A stretch of DNA of 64,000 nt from Novacetimonas pomaceti. Its GTDB lineage: Bacteria; Pseudomonadota; Alphaproteobacteria; Acetobacterales; Acetobacteraceae. The first letter of the stretch is position 1. Each line of letters begins with the position of its first letter. The notes beneath the pieces were generated by a model. The model was not told where the DNA came from and did no database searches. It worked only from the letters and a program-made list of their open reading frames with translations. The position numbers and the translations under genes are program-made. The stretch lies in assembly GCF_003207955.1 (NCBI RefSeq), contig NZ_NOXG01000008.1:49308-113307 (forward strand). The letters run 5' to 3'. Of this stretch, positions 26,633 to 36,966 are shown in pieces.

Positions 26633-28752
26633 CGACATGGCCCACCCGGCTGGAGGCAGGCAGCCCCTATCCGCTTGGGGCGACATGGGACGGGCTGGGG
26701 GTCAATTTCGCCGTGTTTTCCGCCCATGCGCAGCGCATGGACCTGTGCATTTTCGACAAGGCGGGCCGCCGGGAGGTCGCACGTTTCTGCCTGCCGGAAT
26801 ACACTGACGAGGTCTGGCATGGATACCTGCCCGAAGGGCGCCCCGGCCTGCTGTACGGATTTCGCGCCTTCGGGCCTTATGATCCCGTGCGCGGGCACCG
26901 GTTCAATCCGCACAAGCTGCTGCTTGATCCCTATGCACGGGGGCTGCACGGTTCGCTGGTCTGGTCCGACGCGCTGTTTGGGTACCGTATCGGCGGACCA
27001 CGCGGGGACCTGTCCTTCGACCGTCGCGACAGCGGGCAGGCCATGCCCAAATGCGTGGTGAGCGGCGGCGGGTTTGAATGGGGCAAGGACCGCCTGCCCG
27101 CAGTGCCGTGGGGACGTACCGTCATCATGGAGGCCCATGTGCGTGGCATGTCGATCCTGCGCGACGACATCCCGCCAGCCGAACGGGGCACGTTCCGCGC
27201 CCTGTCGCATCCCGCCATGATCGAATACCTGACGAAGCTGGGGGTGACGACGCTGGAACTGATGCCCGTACAGGCCTTCGCGCGCGACCGTTTCCTGCTG
27301 GAACGCGGGCTGACCAATTACTGGGGTTACAGCACGCTGGGTTTCTTCGCCCCGCATCCGGCCTATCTTTCGGATGGGTCCGTGCATGAAATGCAGGCCG
27401 CGATCCGGCGCCTGCATGAAGCGGGGATCGAGGTCATCATGGATGTGGTCTACAACCACACCTGCGAAGGAAACGAACTGGGGCCGACGCTGTCATGGCG
27501 CGGTCTGGACAATGCCACGTATTACCGGCTGGTCCCTGCTGACGAACGGCATTTCATCAACGATACGGGCTGTGGGAACACGCTGAACCTTTCGCACCCG
27601 CGCGTGTTGCAGATGGTGATGGACTCCCTGCGTTACTGGGCGGTGAATTTCCATATCGACGGTTTCCGCTTTGACCTCGGCACCACGCTGGGTCGTGAAT
27701 CCTATGGCTTTGACCCGTGTTCGGGATTTTTCGACGCCCTGCGGCAGGACCCGGTGCTTTGTCGGCTCAAGCTGATCATGGAACCGTGGGATCCGGGGCC
27801 GGGTGGCTATCAGCTGGGCAATTTTCCGCCCGGGCTGGCGGAATGGAACAACCGCTTCCGCGATACCACGCGGCGGTTCTGGCGCGGTGATGAACTGCAG
27901 CGTGGCGACATGGCCGTACGCCTGTCGGGATCGGGGGACCTGTTCGACCGTCGCGGCCGGCGTCCGTGGGCCTCCATCAATTTCGTGACGGCGCATGACG
28001 GGTTCACCCTGATGGATCAGGTCAGCTACGCCGAACGCCATAACGCGGCGAACGGCGAAGACGGGCGGGACGGGCATGCCGACAACCTGAGCGCGAACTG
28101 GGGCGCCGAAGGGCCATCGGACGATCCGGGGATCAACCGGACCCGGACCCTCGTGCGCCGTGGCATGCTGGCGACGCTTCTTCTGGCGCAGGGCACGCCC
28201 ATGCTGCTGGCGGGGGACGAGTTCGGACAGACCCAGCAGGGCAACAACAATGCCTATTGCCAGGACAATGCGACAAGCTGGCTTGACTGGTCGCGGGCCG
28301 ACGAAGCACAGGGGCGCGAAATGCGGGCCTATGTCGCGAAACTGACCGCCCTGCGTCAGGCGCATCCGTCGGTCCGGGGGGACACGTTCTGGCACGACCG
28401 GCACTGTCCCTCCCCCGATATCACGGATATTTCGTGGCATGCCGCCGATGGCACGGCCATGACGCCGGAAAAATGGAACGATCCCAATGATCGCGTGCTG
28501 GGCCTGCGTCGTGCCTGCCGTCACCCTGCCGGGGCGGCGGATGTCACGTTCCTGCTGCTCAATCCCGGTTTTCAGGATGCCACGTGCACGCTGCCCGATC
28601 CGGATGGGGAATGGCGCCTGCTGCTCGACAGCGCGGAACCATCCGGTCCCCTGACGGGCGAAAGGATGGCGCGCACGGTGCGGGTCGCGGCCCATTCCAT
28701 CCTGTTCCTGTCTTTCACGCCACAGGGCGTAGCGAAAGAAATGCCATCATGA
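26629..28752 (+). CDS. glgX: Glycogen debranching enzyme (isoamylase type, GH13_11)
   Basis: Hydrolyses alpha-1,6 branches of glycogen or limit dextrin. An N-terminal CBM48 domain (GVNFAVFSAHAQRMDLCIFD) precedes a GH13 barrel. Region I is DVVYNHT. Region II FHIDGFRFDLG has nucleophile D349, region III IMEPWDPGPGGYQLG has acid/base E385, and region IV TAHDGFTL has D457. All are intact, unlike the upstream GlgB-like protein. 707 residues, normal for GlgX/TreX. The ATG overlaps the glgB stop by 4 bases (ATGA). It supplies unbranched maltodextrins for TreY. Confidence 0.96.
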   Translation: MTTWPTRLEAGSPYPLGATWDGLGVNFAVFSAHAQRMDLCIFDKAGRREVARFCLPEYTDEVWHGYLPEGRPGLLYGFRAFGPYDPVRGHRFNPHKLLLDPYARGLHGSLVWSDALFGYRIGGPRGDLSFDRRDSGQAMPKCVVSGGGFEWGKDRLPAVPWGRTVIMEAHVRGMSILRDDIPPAERGTFRALSHPAMIEYLTKLGVTTLELMPVQAFARDRFLLERGLTNYWGYSTLGFFAPHPAYLSDGSVHEMQAAIRRLHEAGIEVIMDVVYNHTCEGNELGPTLSWRGLDNATYYRLVPADERHFINDTGCGNTLNLSHPRVLQMVMDSLRYWAVNFHIDGFRFDLGTTLGRESYGFDPCSGFFDALRQDPVLCRLKLIMEPWDPGPGGYQLGNFPPGLAEWNNRFRDTTRRFWRGDELQRGDMAVRLSGSGDLFDRRGRRPWASINFVTAHDGFTLMDQVSYAERHNAANGEDGRDGHADNLSANWGAEGPSDDPGINRTRTLVRRGMLATLLLAQGTPMLLAGDEFGQTQQGNNNAYCQDNATSWLDWSRADEAQGREMRAYVAKLTALRQAHPSVRGDTFWHDRHCPSPDITDISWHAADGTAMTPEKWNDPNDRVLGLRRACRHPAGAADVTFLLLNPGFQDATCTLPDPDGEWRLLLDSAEPSGPLTGERMARTVRVAAHSILFLSFTPQGVAKEMPS

Positions 28753-30527
28753 GCACACGTCACGCCTATCGCACCACGATGGGGGCCACCGTGCTGGATC
28801 CGTCGCGCACGCTGTTCCGGCTGTGGGCCCCGTCATGCGATGACGTCTCCCTCCAGATCGAGGACGGGCAGCCACCGCTTCCGATGCGCAGGGATGCCGA
28901 AGGGTTCTTTGAATGTATCGCCCCGGTGGGCGCGGGCACGCGCTATCGCTATCGCATTGGCCCGGACCTTCTGGTGCCGGACCCGGCGTCACGGGCGCAG
29001 CCGGATGATGTGCATGGCCCCAGCATGGTGGTCGATCCCAACGCCCATGAATGGCGCAGTACGCAGTGGACCGGACGCCGATGGGAAGAAACGGTCATAT
29101 ACGAGGTGCATGTCGGACTTGCCGGTGGCTTTCGGGCCCTGTGCGATGACCTGCCCCGTCTCGCGGCGCTGGGGGTAAGTGCCGTCGAACTGATGCCGCT
29201 GTCGGAATTTCCGGGCGGCCGCAACTGGGGGTATGATGGCGTGCTGCCTTACGCGCCGGAATCTTCGTATGGCACGCCCGGGGATCTGAAGACCCTGATT
29301 GATACCGCCCACCGGATCGGGCTGATGGTCTTCCTCGATGTCGTCTATAACCATTTTGGCCCTGACGGAAATTATCTGGCGCAGTACGCGGCCCCCGTGT
29401 TCCGCGCCGGGTCCCATACCGCATGGGGGCAGGCCATTGATTTCAGCGTGCCGCAGGTGCGGACCTATTTCCTGGATAATGCGCTGTACTGGCTGATGGA
29501 ATACCGTTTCGACGGGCTTCGCCTCGATGCGGTGGACGCGATCACGGAACGCGACTGGCTTGTGGAACTGCTGATGCGCGTACGCCGGACGGTTGAACCG
29601 GGCCGACGCGTCCACCTGATGCTGGAAAACCGCAACAATGACGCGGACCTGCTGCGATGCGGGTTCGATGCACAGTGGAATGACGATGGCCATAACGTCC
29701 TGCATGTCCTGCTGACCGGCGAGACTGAGGGATATTACGGCAATTTTGAAACCGGCACGGCACGTGAACTGGCGACCGTGCTGCGTGATGGCTTCCTGTT
29801 CCAGGGACAGGTCGAACCCGTGACCGGCGCGCCGCGTGGCAGCCCCAGCGGCGACCTGCCTGCCACCAGCTTCATCCTGTTCCTGCAGAACCATGACCAG
29901 ACCGGCAACCGTGCCTTTGGCGAACGCCTTGATGTCCTGGCGGACCCACGCGCCCTGCGGGCGGCCTATGTCCTGCTGCTGCTGTCGCCCCAGATCCCGA
30001 TGCTGTTCATGGGCGAGGAATGGGGCAGCACGCGCCCCTTCCTGTTCTTTACCAGCCATAATGAGGCGCTTGGCCATATCGTGCGTGATGGCCGGCGCAG
30101 GGAACTGTCGGCCTTTTCATATTTTTCCGATCCGGCGAAATGCGAAACCATTCCCGACCCCAACGATCCCGCGACGTTCGAGGCCTCGCGCCTGTTGCAG
30201 TCGGATCGTCTTTCGACCGCGGCCCAGGACCGCATCAACCTGACCACGCGCCTGCTTGCCCTGCGGGCGCAATGGATCATCCCGCGCCTGCGTGGTGCGC
30301 ACGCGCTCGACGCGCAGGCGCTGGGCCCCGCGGCGGTCATGGCGCGCTGGCGCATGAACGATGACGCGATCCTGACGATCCTGCTCAATCTGGGCGCCGC
30401 GCCCGTAACCGATATCCCGCCCTGCGCGGACCGGCTGCTGTGCGCCATTCCGCCCCGTGACGTGGCGGAGGAGCATCTGCCCGCGTATGGCGTCAGGGTT
30501 TTCATGACGGAGGGCGCGCATGGATGA
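28749..30527 (+). CDS. treZ: Malto-oligosyltrehalose trehalohydrolase
   Basis: Releases free trehalose from maltooligosyl-trehalose, the second step of the TreY-TreZ route. The CBM48-like N-terminus (TLFRLWAPSCDDVSLQIEDG) is followed by the GH13 barrel. The motifs are DVVYNHFGPDGNYL, FDGLRLDAVDAI (nucleophile D260), LENRNNDADLL (E293) and FLQNHDQTGNR (D383). The catalytic set is complete. About 592 residues. ATG 28749 overlaps the glgX stop by 4 bases. The reading frame upstream is open further, but this start coincides with the MSTRHAYRTTMGA N-terminus and operon spacing. Confidence 0.96.
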   Translation: MSTRHAYRTTMGATVLDPSRTLFRLWAPSCDDVSLQIEDGQPPLPMRRDAEGFFECIAPVGAGTRYRYRIGPDLLVPDPASRAQPDDVHGPSMVVDPNAHEWRSTQWTGRRWEETVIYEVHVGLAGGFRALCDDLPRLAALGVSAVELMPLSEFPGGRNWGYDGVLPYAPESSYGTPGDLKTLIDTAHRIGLMVFLDVVYNHFGPDGNYLAQYAAPVFRAGSHTAWGQAIDFSVPQVRTYFLDNALYWLMEYRFDGLRLDAVDAITERDWLVELLMRVRRTVEPGRRVHLMLENRNNDADLLRCGFDAQWNDDGHNVLHVLLTGETEGYYGNFETGTARELATVLRDGFLFQGQVEPVTGAPRGSPSGDLPATSFILFLQNHDQTGNRAFGERLDVLADPRALRAAYVLLLLSPQIPMLFMGEEWGSTRPFLFFTSHNEALGHIVRDGRRRELSAFSYFSDPAKCETIPDPNDPATFEASRLLQSDRLSTAAQDRINLTTRLLALRAQWIIPRLRGAHALDAQALGPAAVMARWRMNDDAILTILLNLGAAPVTDIPPCADRLLCAIPPRDVAEEHLPAYGVRVFMTEGAHG

Positions 30528-32574
30528 ACGTGTGCCGGGCGCGCGGCTGCGCGCCCTGGGGCTGAGTTCACGCTGGCAGGACGCGGCGGGACACAGGCAT
30601 CATGTCAGCGTGGATAACCTGCGGCACCTTCTCCGGGTGTTGGAAAAGGAAGAGGCGGCCCTTGCGGAAACGCCGGTCCTGCCCCCGCTGGTCGTGACAG
30701 AGGTTGATCGTCCCACCCCTCTGCCCGGCGACGTGCTACGCGGAAGCGGGACATTCCATCTGGAGCTGGAGGATGGCGGATCGCTGGAGGGATTCCTGCG
30801 CGCGCAGGCCGACGGCACCTGCAGGCTGCCGGCCGTGCCGCAGCCCGGATATCATCGGCTGCACGTTGCTGACGCCGTAACGACCCTTGCCGTAGCACCC
30901 ACGCGTTGCTGCAGCGTGGCGATGCGGGCGGGCAGCGATCATCCGCGCCTGTGGGGCATGGCGGCGCAGATATACGGCCTGCGCACCGCGCATGATGGCG
31001 GGATCGGGAATTTCAGCGCGGTTGAATCGCTGGCCCGCCAGGCGGCGGCGCATGGGGCCGATGCCCTAGCGGTAAGTCCGGTACACGCGATGTTCGCGGC
31101 CGTCCCACAGCAGTACAGTCCCTATTCCCCCTCCAGCCGCCTGTTCCTCAACGTGCTGCTTGCCGATCCGCGCTGTGTTTTCAGTGGCCATGACATCACC
31201 ATGGCGATGCATGCGCAAAAGGACATGGGCGACGATCTGGCGCGTCTGGAAAGTGCGGCGCTGATCGACTGGCCACGGGCCGCCCGCCTGCGCATGGCGT
31301 TGCTGCGCAGGCTGTACGATGACGTCATCGCCCCCGCGCCACCTGCCGACATGACCGATTTCGTGGCGCGTGGCGGCGCGCCTCTGCGACGTCATGCCAT
31401 TTTCGAGGCCCTGCACGCGCACGAAATTGGAAAAGGGTCAAAAGGCGGGGACTGGCGCATGTGGCCGGCCTCCCTGCGTCGTCCCGACAGCGATGAAGTG
31501 GACGGGTTCGCGCGTTCCAATCCGTCCGAGGTGGGATTTCATGAATTCCTGCAATGGATGGCGGCCACCAGCCTGCGTCGCGCGTGCGAAGGCGCACGTG
31601 GCGCGGGAATGAAAATCGGCCTTGTCATGGATATGGCGATTGGCGTCGACCCGGCGGGAAGCCAGTGCTGGGCGCAGCAGGAGCAGTTCCTGACCGGCCT
31701 GTCGATCGGCGCCCCCCCCGATGTCCTCAGTCCGATGGGACAGAACTGGGGACTGACGGGTTTTTCCCCCATCGGGCTGCGCCGGCATGGATATGCGGCG
31801 TTCATCCAGACACTGCGCGCGGGGTTCGCGCATGGCGGCGGGCTGCGGATCGATCATGTGATGGGATTGCAGCGACTGTGGATCATCCCCGAGGGCGGCG
31901 CGCCGACCGACGGGGCATATCTGGCCTTTCCGGGGCAGGACCTGATGCGCCTGATCGCATTGGAATCCCTGCGCCACGCGGCCATCGTGGTGGGCGAGGA
32001 CCTGGGCACGGTCGCCCCTGCCTTCCGTCGGGAGGCACGGCGGCATTCCATCATGGGGATGAGCGTCCTGTGGTTCCAGCGCCACGGGGACGGGACGTTC
32101 ATGGAGGCCGGGGAATGGCCCCCCGGCTCTGTCGGGATGACGGGCACGCATGACCTGCCGACCGTGGCCGGCTGGTGGCTGGGGACCGATATCGACTGGC
32201 GCGAACGGCTGAAGCAGGTTGGCCCGCGCCGGAGCCTGCGCGCGATGCGGACGGAACGCCAGGCGGAGCGCACGGAACTGTGGCGCGTGTTGAACGCGCA
32301 GGCGCCATCCGCCCCCGTCCCCCCCATCACGCCCGAAGGGGCGCAGGAAGTCGTGGATGCTGCCGCCCGGTTTCTGGGGATGACGGCGGCGCAACTGGTG
32401 ATCCTGCCGCTGGAAGATGCCCTTGGCCTGATCGAGCAGCCCAACCTGCCCGGCACGGTTGACGGGCATCCCAACTGGCGGCGTCGCTATCCCGCCTCCA
32501 CCCGCCCCATCCTGTCGGATGCGGAGGTCGCGGCCAGGCTGGCGCTGGTGCGCAAGGGACGCGATGTATCATGA
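30520..32574 (+). CDS. malQ: 4-alpha-glucanotransferase (amylomaltase, GH77)
   Basis: Disproportionates maltodextrins, recycling short chains left by TreY/TreZ into longer substrates. The GH77 motifs are SPVHAMF...SPYSPSSRLFLN, LRIDHVMGLQRLW (nucleophile D445), VVGEDLGTV (acid/base E493) and GTHDLPTVAGWW (D545). 684 residues. The N-terminal 150 residues form a beta-rich extension seen in MalQ of this type. ATG 30520 overlaps treZ by 8 bases and has GGAGGG 5 bases upstream. Confidence 0.96.
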   Translation: MDERVPGARLRALGLSSRWQDAAGHRHHVSVDNLRHLLRVLEKEEAALAETPVLPPLVVTEVDRPTPLPGDVLRGSGTFHLELEDGGSLEGFLRAQADGTCRLPAVPQPGYHRLHVADAVTTLAVAPTRCCSVAMRAGSDHPRLWGMAAQIYGLRTAHDGGIGNFSAVESLARQAAAHGADALAVSPVHAMFAAVPQQYSPYSPSSRLFLNVLLADPRCVFSGHDITMAMHAQKDMGDDLARLESAALIDWPRAARLRMALLRRLYDDVIAPAPPADMTDFVARGGAPLRRHAIFEALHAHEIGKGSKGGDWRMWPASLRRPDSDEVDGFARSNPSEVGFHEFLQWMAATSLRRACEGARGAGMKIGLVMDMAIGVDPAGSQCWAQQEQFLTGLSIGAPPDVLSPMGQNWGLTGFSPIGLRRHGYAAFIQTLRAGFAHGGGLRIDHVMGLQRLWIIPEGGAPTDGAYLAFPGQDLMRLIALESLRHAAIVVGEDLGTVAPAFRREARRHSIMGMSVLWFQRHGDGTFMEAGEWPPGSVGMTGTHDLPTVAGWWLGTDIDWRERLKQVGPRRSLRAMRTERQAERTELWRVLNAQAPSAPVPPITPEGAQEVVDAAARFLGMTAAQLVILPLEDALGLIEQPNLPGTVDGHPNWRRRYPASTRPILSDAEVAARLALVRKGRDVS

Positions 32575-35336
32575 ACGACCTGCGCGCGACCGTCCGGCTG
32601 CAGCTGCATGCGGGCTTTACCCTTGATGACGCGGCGGCGCGGGTTCCCTATTTCGCGCGCCTGGGGCTGAGCCATGTCTATGCCTCCCCTATCCTGAAGG
32701 CGCGTCCCGGTTCCACCCATGGGTACGACACGCTGGATTATGGCTGCGTCAATCCGGAACTGGGGGGGGAGGACGCACTGCGTCGTCTGGTCACATGCCT
32801 GCGCGCGCACAAAATGGGACTGATTGCCGATATCGTGCCCAACCACATGGCCGTCGGCGGTTCGGGCAACCAATGGTGGGAAGACGTGCTGGCATGGGGA
32901 CGCGACAGCCGTCATGCCCATTTCTTCGATATCGACTGGCATGCTTTCGCGCCATGGCTGCATGGGCGCATCCTTGTCCCGTTCCTTGATCGCCCATATG
33001 GAAAGGCGCTGAAGGACGGGATGCTGCGCCTTGGCCTCGATGCGGCGACGGGGATGTTCTTTGTCCACCATCACGAACATCGTTTCCCCCTCTGCCCACG
33101 CGATTACGGCGCCATGCTGTCTGGCGTGCGGGCGCCACCCGGGCTGTGCGAGGAACTTTCCGCCCTGGGCGCCGATCATCTGGGTGCCGAAAATACCCGG
33201 ACGCAGGCATGCCGCCACGCGCTGTCACGGCTGGTGGCATGGAGCGGGTCGGAGGCGGGACAGGCCGCGATCTCGGCACTACTTGACCAGCATGACCCGA
33301 CGGGCGCCTGTGGACGGACCCGCCTGCATGACCTGCTGGAACGGCAGTCCTATCGGCTGGCATGGTGGCGGACGACGCCGGATCTCATCAACTGGCGACG
33401 TTTTTTCGATATAACCGGCCTGGCGGCCCTGTGCGTCGAACATGAAGACGTGTTCGACGCGGTGCATCGCCATATTATCGACCTGTACGCGGACGGGCTG
33501 ATCGATGGTGTGCGCGTCGATCATGTCGATGGCCTGACGCGTCCGGCCTCCTACTGCCACCGCCTGCGTCAATGCCTGTCGGCGGTGCGGCACCTGCGTC
33601 CGCCGACCGCGCCTGACAGCCTTACCATCCATGTCGAGAAAATATTGCATGAGCGCGAACACCTTCCTTCATCCTGGAATGTCGACGGGACGACGGGATA
33701 CGACTTCATGGATCAGGTTTCCGCCGTGCTGCATGATGCGGCGGGGACGGCGGTGCTGGACGGGCTGTGGCGCGACCATGTGAGTGACAGCCCCACCTTT
33801 GCCATGACGGAATACAATGCCCGTTACCTGATCCTGCGCAATACGTTCCCGGCGGAAATGCTCGGCCTGCGGACCCGGCTTGCCATGATCGCGGCGGCGG
33901 ATATCGATACCCGCGACCATGGCATGGAACGGATCGGGGTCGCCCTGCAGGCCCTGTTGGTGAACTTTCATTATTATCGAACGTATTTTTCTGAAAATGG
34001 TCATGAGCGCCATCATGCGGATCATGTGACGCTCAACGTTGCTGCGAAAGCTGCCCGTTCCGATCTTCTGCCGTCGTATCATGATGTTCTGGAATGGATC
34101 ACGACAATCCTTGGCAGGACCGGCGGGCAGGATGCCGCAGTGTGTAACGCGCAGGAGCGTTTTGAGCACCTGACGGCACCCCTTGCCGCAAAATCCGTTG
34201 AGGATACCGCCTTTTACAGATACGGGCGATTGCTGTCGCGCAATGAGGTCGGTTCCGACCCGGCGCGGATCTGCCTGCCTGTGGCGCGGTTCCATGATGA
34301 AAACCTGCGTCGCCACAGGATGTTTCCAGATACGCTTCTGGCGACGGCGACACATGACCACAAACGCGGCGAAGACGCGCGCATGCGTATCGCCGTGCTG
34401 AGCGGGATTGCCGGACAGTGGCATGCGCTGGTCAATCGGTGGATCGTGGGGAATGCCCATTGCCGCGAGCATCGGATGATGCCGGACCGCGCGGACGAAC
34501 TGATCCTGTATCAGGCGATGCTGGGGGCATGGCCGCTGGAACCATGGCCGGACGCGGCGGCCCGACAGGATTTTCAGGAGCGCATGGCCGCATGGCAGCT
34601 CAAGGCATTGCGTGAGGCAAAGCGCCATACCAGTTGGACGGATCCTGACGCGGGATACGAGGACGCATGCCGTGTGTTTCTTGACCGCCTGCTGGATCCC
34701 GCGCTCTCTGGGGCGTTCATGACCGACATGCATACGCTGGTTGGCGCGATTGCACCTGCCGCCGCGCTGAATGCGCTGGCGCAGGTCGTGCTGCGCTGCA
34801 CCCTGCCGGGAGTGCCTGATCTGTATCAGGGAACGGAGTTGTGGGATTTCACGCTTGTGGATCCGGATAACCGGCGGCCGGTTGATTATGGCCTGCGTGA
34901 AAAATTCCTGCGGCAGGCGACGTCCCTGCGGCAACTGGCGACACGATGGCGGACGGGGGAAATCAAGCTTCACCTCCTCCATCGCCTGCTGGCATTCCGC
35001 GCGGAACATCCCCTTGTGTTCCAGGCTGGATCCTATGAACAGGTCGAGGTATCTGGACCGGCGAGGAAACATGTCATTGCCTTTGTAAGACGGCATGAAC
35101 GGCGATCCCTGCTGACGGTTGTCATGCGCCATTCATGGGGACTGCTTCCCTCCCCCCACGATCTGAGTCTTGAGACCGGCATGCTGGCGCAGACGCATCT
35201 GGTCCTGCCGGTGACGGGACGCGGGTCGTGGCGCAGCATATTGCATGCAGACAGGAACCATGAAGAAAATGGCAATCTTTCACTGTCGTTTCTGCATGGC
35301 ATCATTCCGGTGGAATGTCTGTTTCAGGATGGATGA
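32571..35336 (+). CDS. treY: Malto-oligosyltrehalose synthase
   Basis: Rearranges the reducing-end glucose of a maltodextrin into an alpha,alpha-1,1 (trehalose) linkage. GH13_26 motifs include the N-terminal ATVRLQLHAGFTLDDAAA, YASPILKARPGSTHGYD, LIADIVPNHM, DGVRVDHVDGLTRP (nucleophile D317), HVEKILHERE (E356) and TATHDHKRGEDARMR (D596). All are intact. 921 residues. The ATG overlaps the malQ stop by 4 bases. Last gene of the operon. With TreZ it makes trehalose from glycogen as an osmolyte or desiccation protectant. No obvious intrinsic terminator follows. Confidence 0.96.
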   Translation: MNDLRATVRLQLHAGFTLDDAAARVPYFARLGLSHVYASPILKARPGSTHGYDTLDYGCVNPELGGEDALRRLVTCLRAHKMGLIADIVPNHMAVGGSGNQWWEDVLAWGRDSRHAHFFDIDWHAFAPWLHGRILVPFLDRPYGKALKDGMLRLGLDAATGMFFVHHHEHRFPLCPRDYGAMLSGVRAPPGLCEELSALGADHLGAENTRTQACRHALSRLVAWSGSEAGQAAISALLDQHDPTGACGRTRLHDLLERQSYRLAWWRTTPDLINWRRFFDITGLAALCVEHEDVFDAVHRHIIDLYADGLIDGVRVDHVDGLTRPASYCHRLRQCLSAVRHLRPPTAPDSLTIHVEKILHEREHLPSSWNVDGTTGYDFMDQVSAVLHDAAGTAVLDGLWRDHVSDSPTFAMTEYNARYLILRNTFPAEMLGLRTRLAMIAAADIDTRDHGMERIGVALQALLVNFHYYRTYFSENGHERHHADHVTLNVAAKAARSDLLPSYHDVLEWITTILGRTGGQDAAVCNAQERFEHLTAPLAAKSVEDTAFYRYGRLLSRNEVGSDPARICLPVARFHDENLRRHRMFPDTLLATATHDHKRGEDARMRIAVLSGIAGQWHALVNRWIVGNAHCREHRMMPDRADELILYQAMLGAWPLEPWPDAAARQDFQERMAAWQLKALREAKRHTSWTDPDAGYEDACRVFLDRLLDPALSGAFMTDMHTLVGAIAPAAALNALAQVVLRCTLPGVPDLYQGTELWDFTLVDPDNRRPVDYGLREKFLRQATSLRQLATRWRTGEIKLHLLHRLLAFRAEHPLVFQAGSYEQVEVSGPARKHVIAFVRRHERRSLLTVVMRHSWGLLPSPHDLSLETGMLAQTHLVLPVTGRGSWRSILHADRNHEENGNLSLSFLHGIIPVECLFQDG

Positions 35337-35685
35337 ATACTGGAACGGCACATCGGATACGCGTCGTCTTTTTAAAAAACCGATATCAAAACAAATAAAA
35401 TGGCAATTAAAATGATACGGGATGTCATTGCCATTCCGTAAAAATAAACGTGTGTCCGCAGGGGGACAAATAAAGTGGTTTTTCGCCACATACGGAATTA
35501 TGTTTTTTTTGTGGCGCCGAGTCCGCGTGGGAACGTGGGGCATAACATGGGCAACCTGAAATGTCATGACATGTAAAATGCCTTCATCAGGACGCCGACC
35601 ACATCAGTTGTACGAATGATTTTCATTAATATCCAAAGTAATGTCGCGTTTTTTTGTGAACAAACCCATCAATATGGAGGAAAAC
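35337..35685. other. AT-rich intergenic region with small Fur-like dyad
   Basis: About 350 bases with no supported gene. AATGA-TTT-TCATT (35615-35627) is a short perfect dyad resembling half of a Fur-type box and lies about 60 bases before the acyltransferase start. The tract 35370-35520 is AT-rich and may carry its promoter. No terminator for treY is obvious. Confidence 0.4.
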
Positions 35686-36864
35686 GTGCGTCGTGAAACG
35701 GAGCTTGATGCCGTACGCGGCATCGCCGCCCTGGTTGTGGTGATTTTTCATTTCTGGCTGATCATGCCGGATGAATGGAAAACACAGGCGGTAAGGTTTC
35801 CCATGCTTATGGGACATTCCTTCAACCTTGAAACCCTGTTCCACTTTACGCCTCTACGGCTTCTGATTTCCGGATCGGGGGCCGTGGGGCTTTTTTTTGT
35901 CCTGAGTGGATATGTCCTTTCCCTGTCCATATCGCGATATGGAATGGTGTCTTATGAACGGTTTGTCGTGCGCAGGATATGCCGGATATACCTTCCCTTT
36001 GCCGTCGTCATCCTGTTTTCGGCCCTTATGCTGGTCCTTGTGAAAAAAGGCCCCCTGACGGGCGTGAGCGAATGGTTCGCGACCGGTCCGTGGTCTGTCT
36101 ATCCCACGGAACAGGTCGTCATGGGACATCTGCTGATGACGGGCACCGTTCCCCTGCTCAGCCTTGACAGCCCGGCATGGTCGCTGATCATCGAAATGCG
36201 GGTTTCGCTGGTTTTTCCAATCCTTTTTGTCCTGATGGAAAAATACCGGGAACGGACGATTGCCGCTGTCATCGTCATGTATTTCGCCGCCAGCATGTTT
36301 CTGAACGGCATGGGGGAAAATCCCCCCACCACCTTCATGCACAGCCTCATATTCACCCTTGAATATCTTCCGCTTTTCGTGGTGGGTATCCTGTTCTTCC
36401 AGTTCAGGGAAAATATCAGGGTTTTTTACGGATCAAGCCCTGCGGTGATACGCAATGTTGTCCTTCCCCTGGCGATAATCCTTCTTGGGGTGCCGGCGAT
36501 CGGACCAGAAAATGCCGTTGGCGTCGTAAGGAACCTGATCTGGCTTGTCTGTACCACGATCGGTTCGGTGGCCGTGATCTGCGTTGCACTGCATAATGAA
36601 AGGATATGCCGGTATCTGCAGAAATCCCATATGCAGGGGCTGGGACATATTTCATACAGCCTGTATCTCAGCCATCTGGTCGTTATCTCGGCCATGGCTT
36701 ACACGCTGGATGCCATCATGCCGGTATGGGCGTGGATGCTGCTTGCGTTTCCTGTTTTCCTGGCCGCGGCGACAGCATGTTTCTGGCTGGTCGAATACCC
36801 ATGCATGCAGGCCGGTTACTGGCTGACGCGGCGACCTGTCCTGAAGCCTGAACTGGTGGGGTAA
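35686..36864 (+). CDS. Acyltransferase 3 family membrane protein (OafA/NodX-like)
   Basis: Integral-membrane O-acyltransferase of the kind that acetylates or succinylates surface glycans. The N-terminal ELDAVRGIAALVVVIFHFW carries the family His, and FFVLSGYVLSL and SPAWSLIIEMR are further conserved motifs. About ten hydrophobic segments span the protein. GTG 35686 is chosen because GGAGG lies exactly 5 bases upstream. An in-frame ATG at 35641 would add 15 residues without a good ribosome-binding site. About 392 residues, normal. It stands alone between the trehalose operon and stress-type genes, so its glycan substrate is unknown. Confidence 0.88.
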   Translation: MRRETELDAVRGIAALVVVIFHFWLIMPDEWKTQAVRFPMLMGHSFNLETLFHFTPLRLLISGSGAVGLFFVLSGYVLSLSISRYGMVSYERFVVRRICRIYLPFAVVILFSALMLVLVKKGPLTGVSEWFATGPWSVYPTEQVVMGHLLMTGTVPLLSLDSPAWSLIIEMRVSLVFPILFVLMEKYRERTIAAVIVMYFAASMFLNGMGENPPTTFMHSLIFTLEYLPLFVVGILFFQFRENIRVFYGSSPAVIRNVVLPLAIILLGVPAIGPENAVGVVRNLIWLVCTTIGSVAVICVALHNERICRYLQKSHMQGLGHISYSLYLSHLVVISAMAYTLDAIMPVWAWMLLAFPVFLAAATACFWLVEYPCMQAGYWLTRRPVLKPELVG

Positions 36865-36966
36865 GGTGGCGATGAAAAATGGATGATTAAATTTCGCGTT
36901 ATGACAAAATAAATAAAACTTTTGACCTTTCAAAGGCTTTTTACATGACAAACTGGAGGAATAGTC

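Noticed and set aside
33669..35132. A 487-codon minus-strand frame opposite treY
   Set aside because: TreY has complete catalytic motifs; the opposite frame has Arg/His-rich shadow composition.
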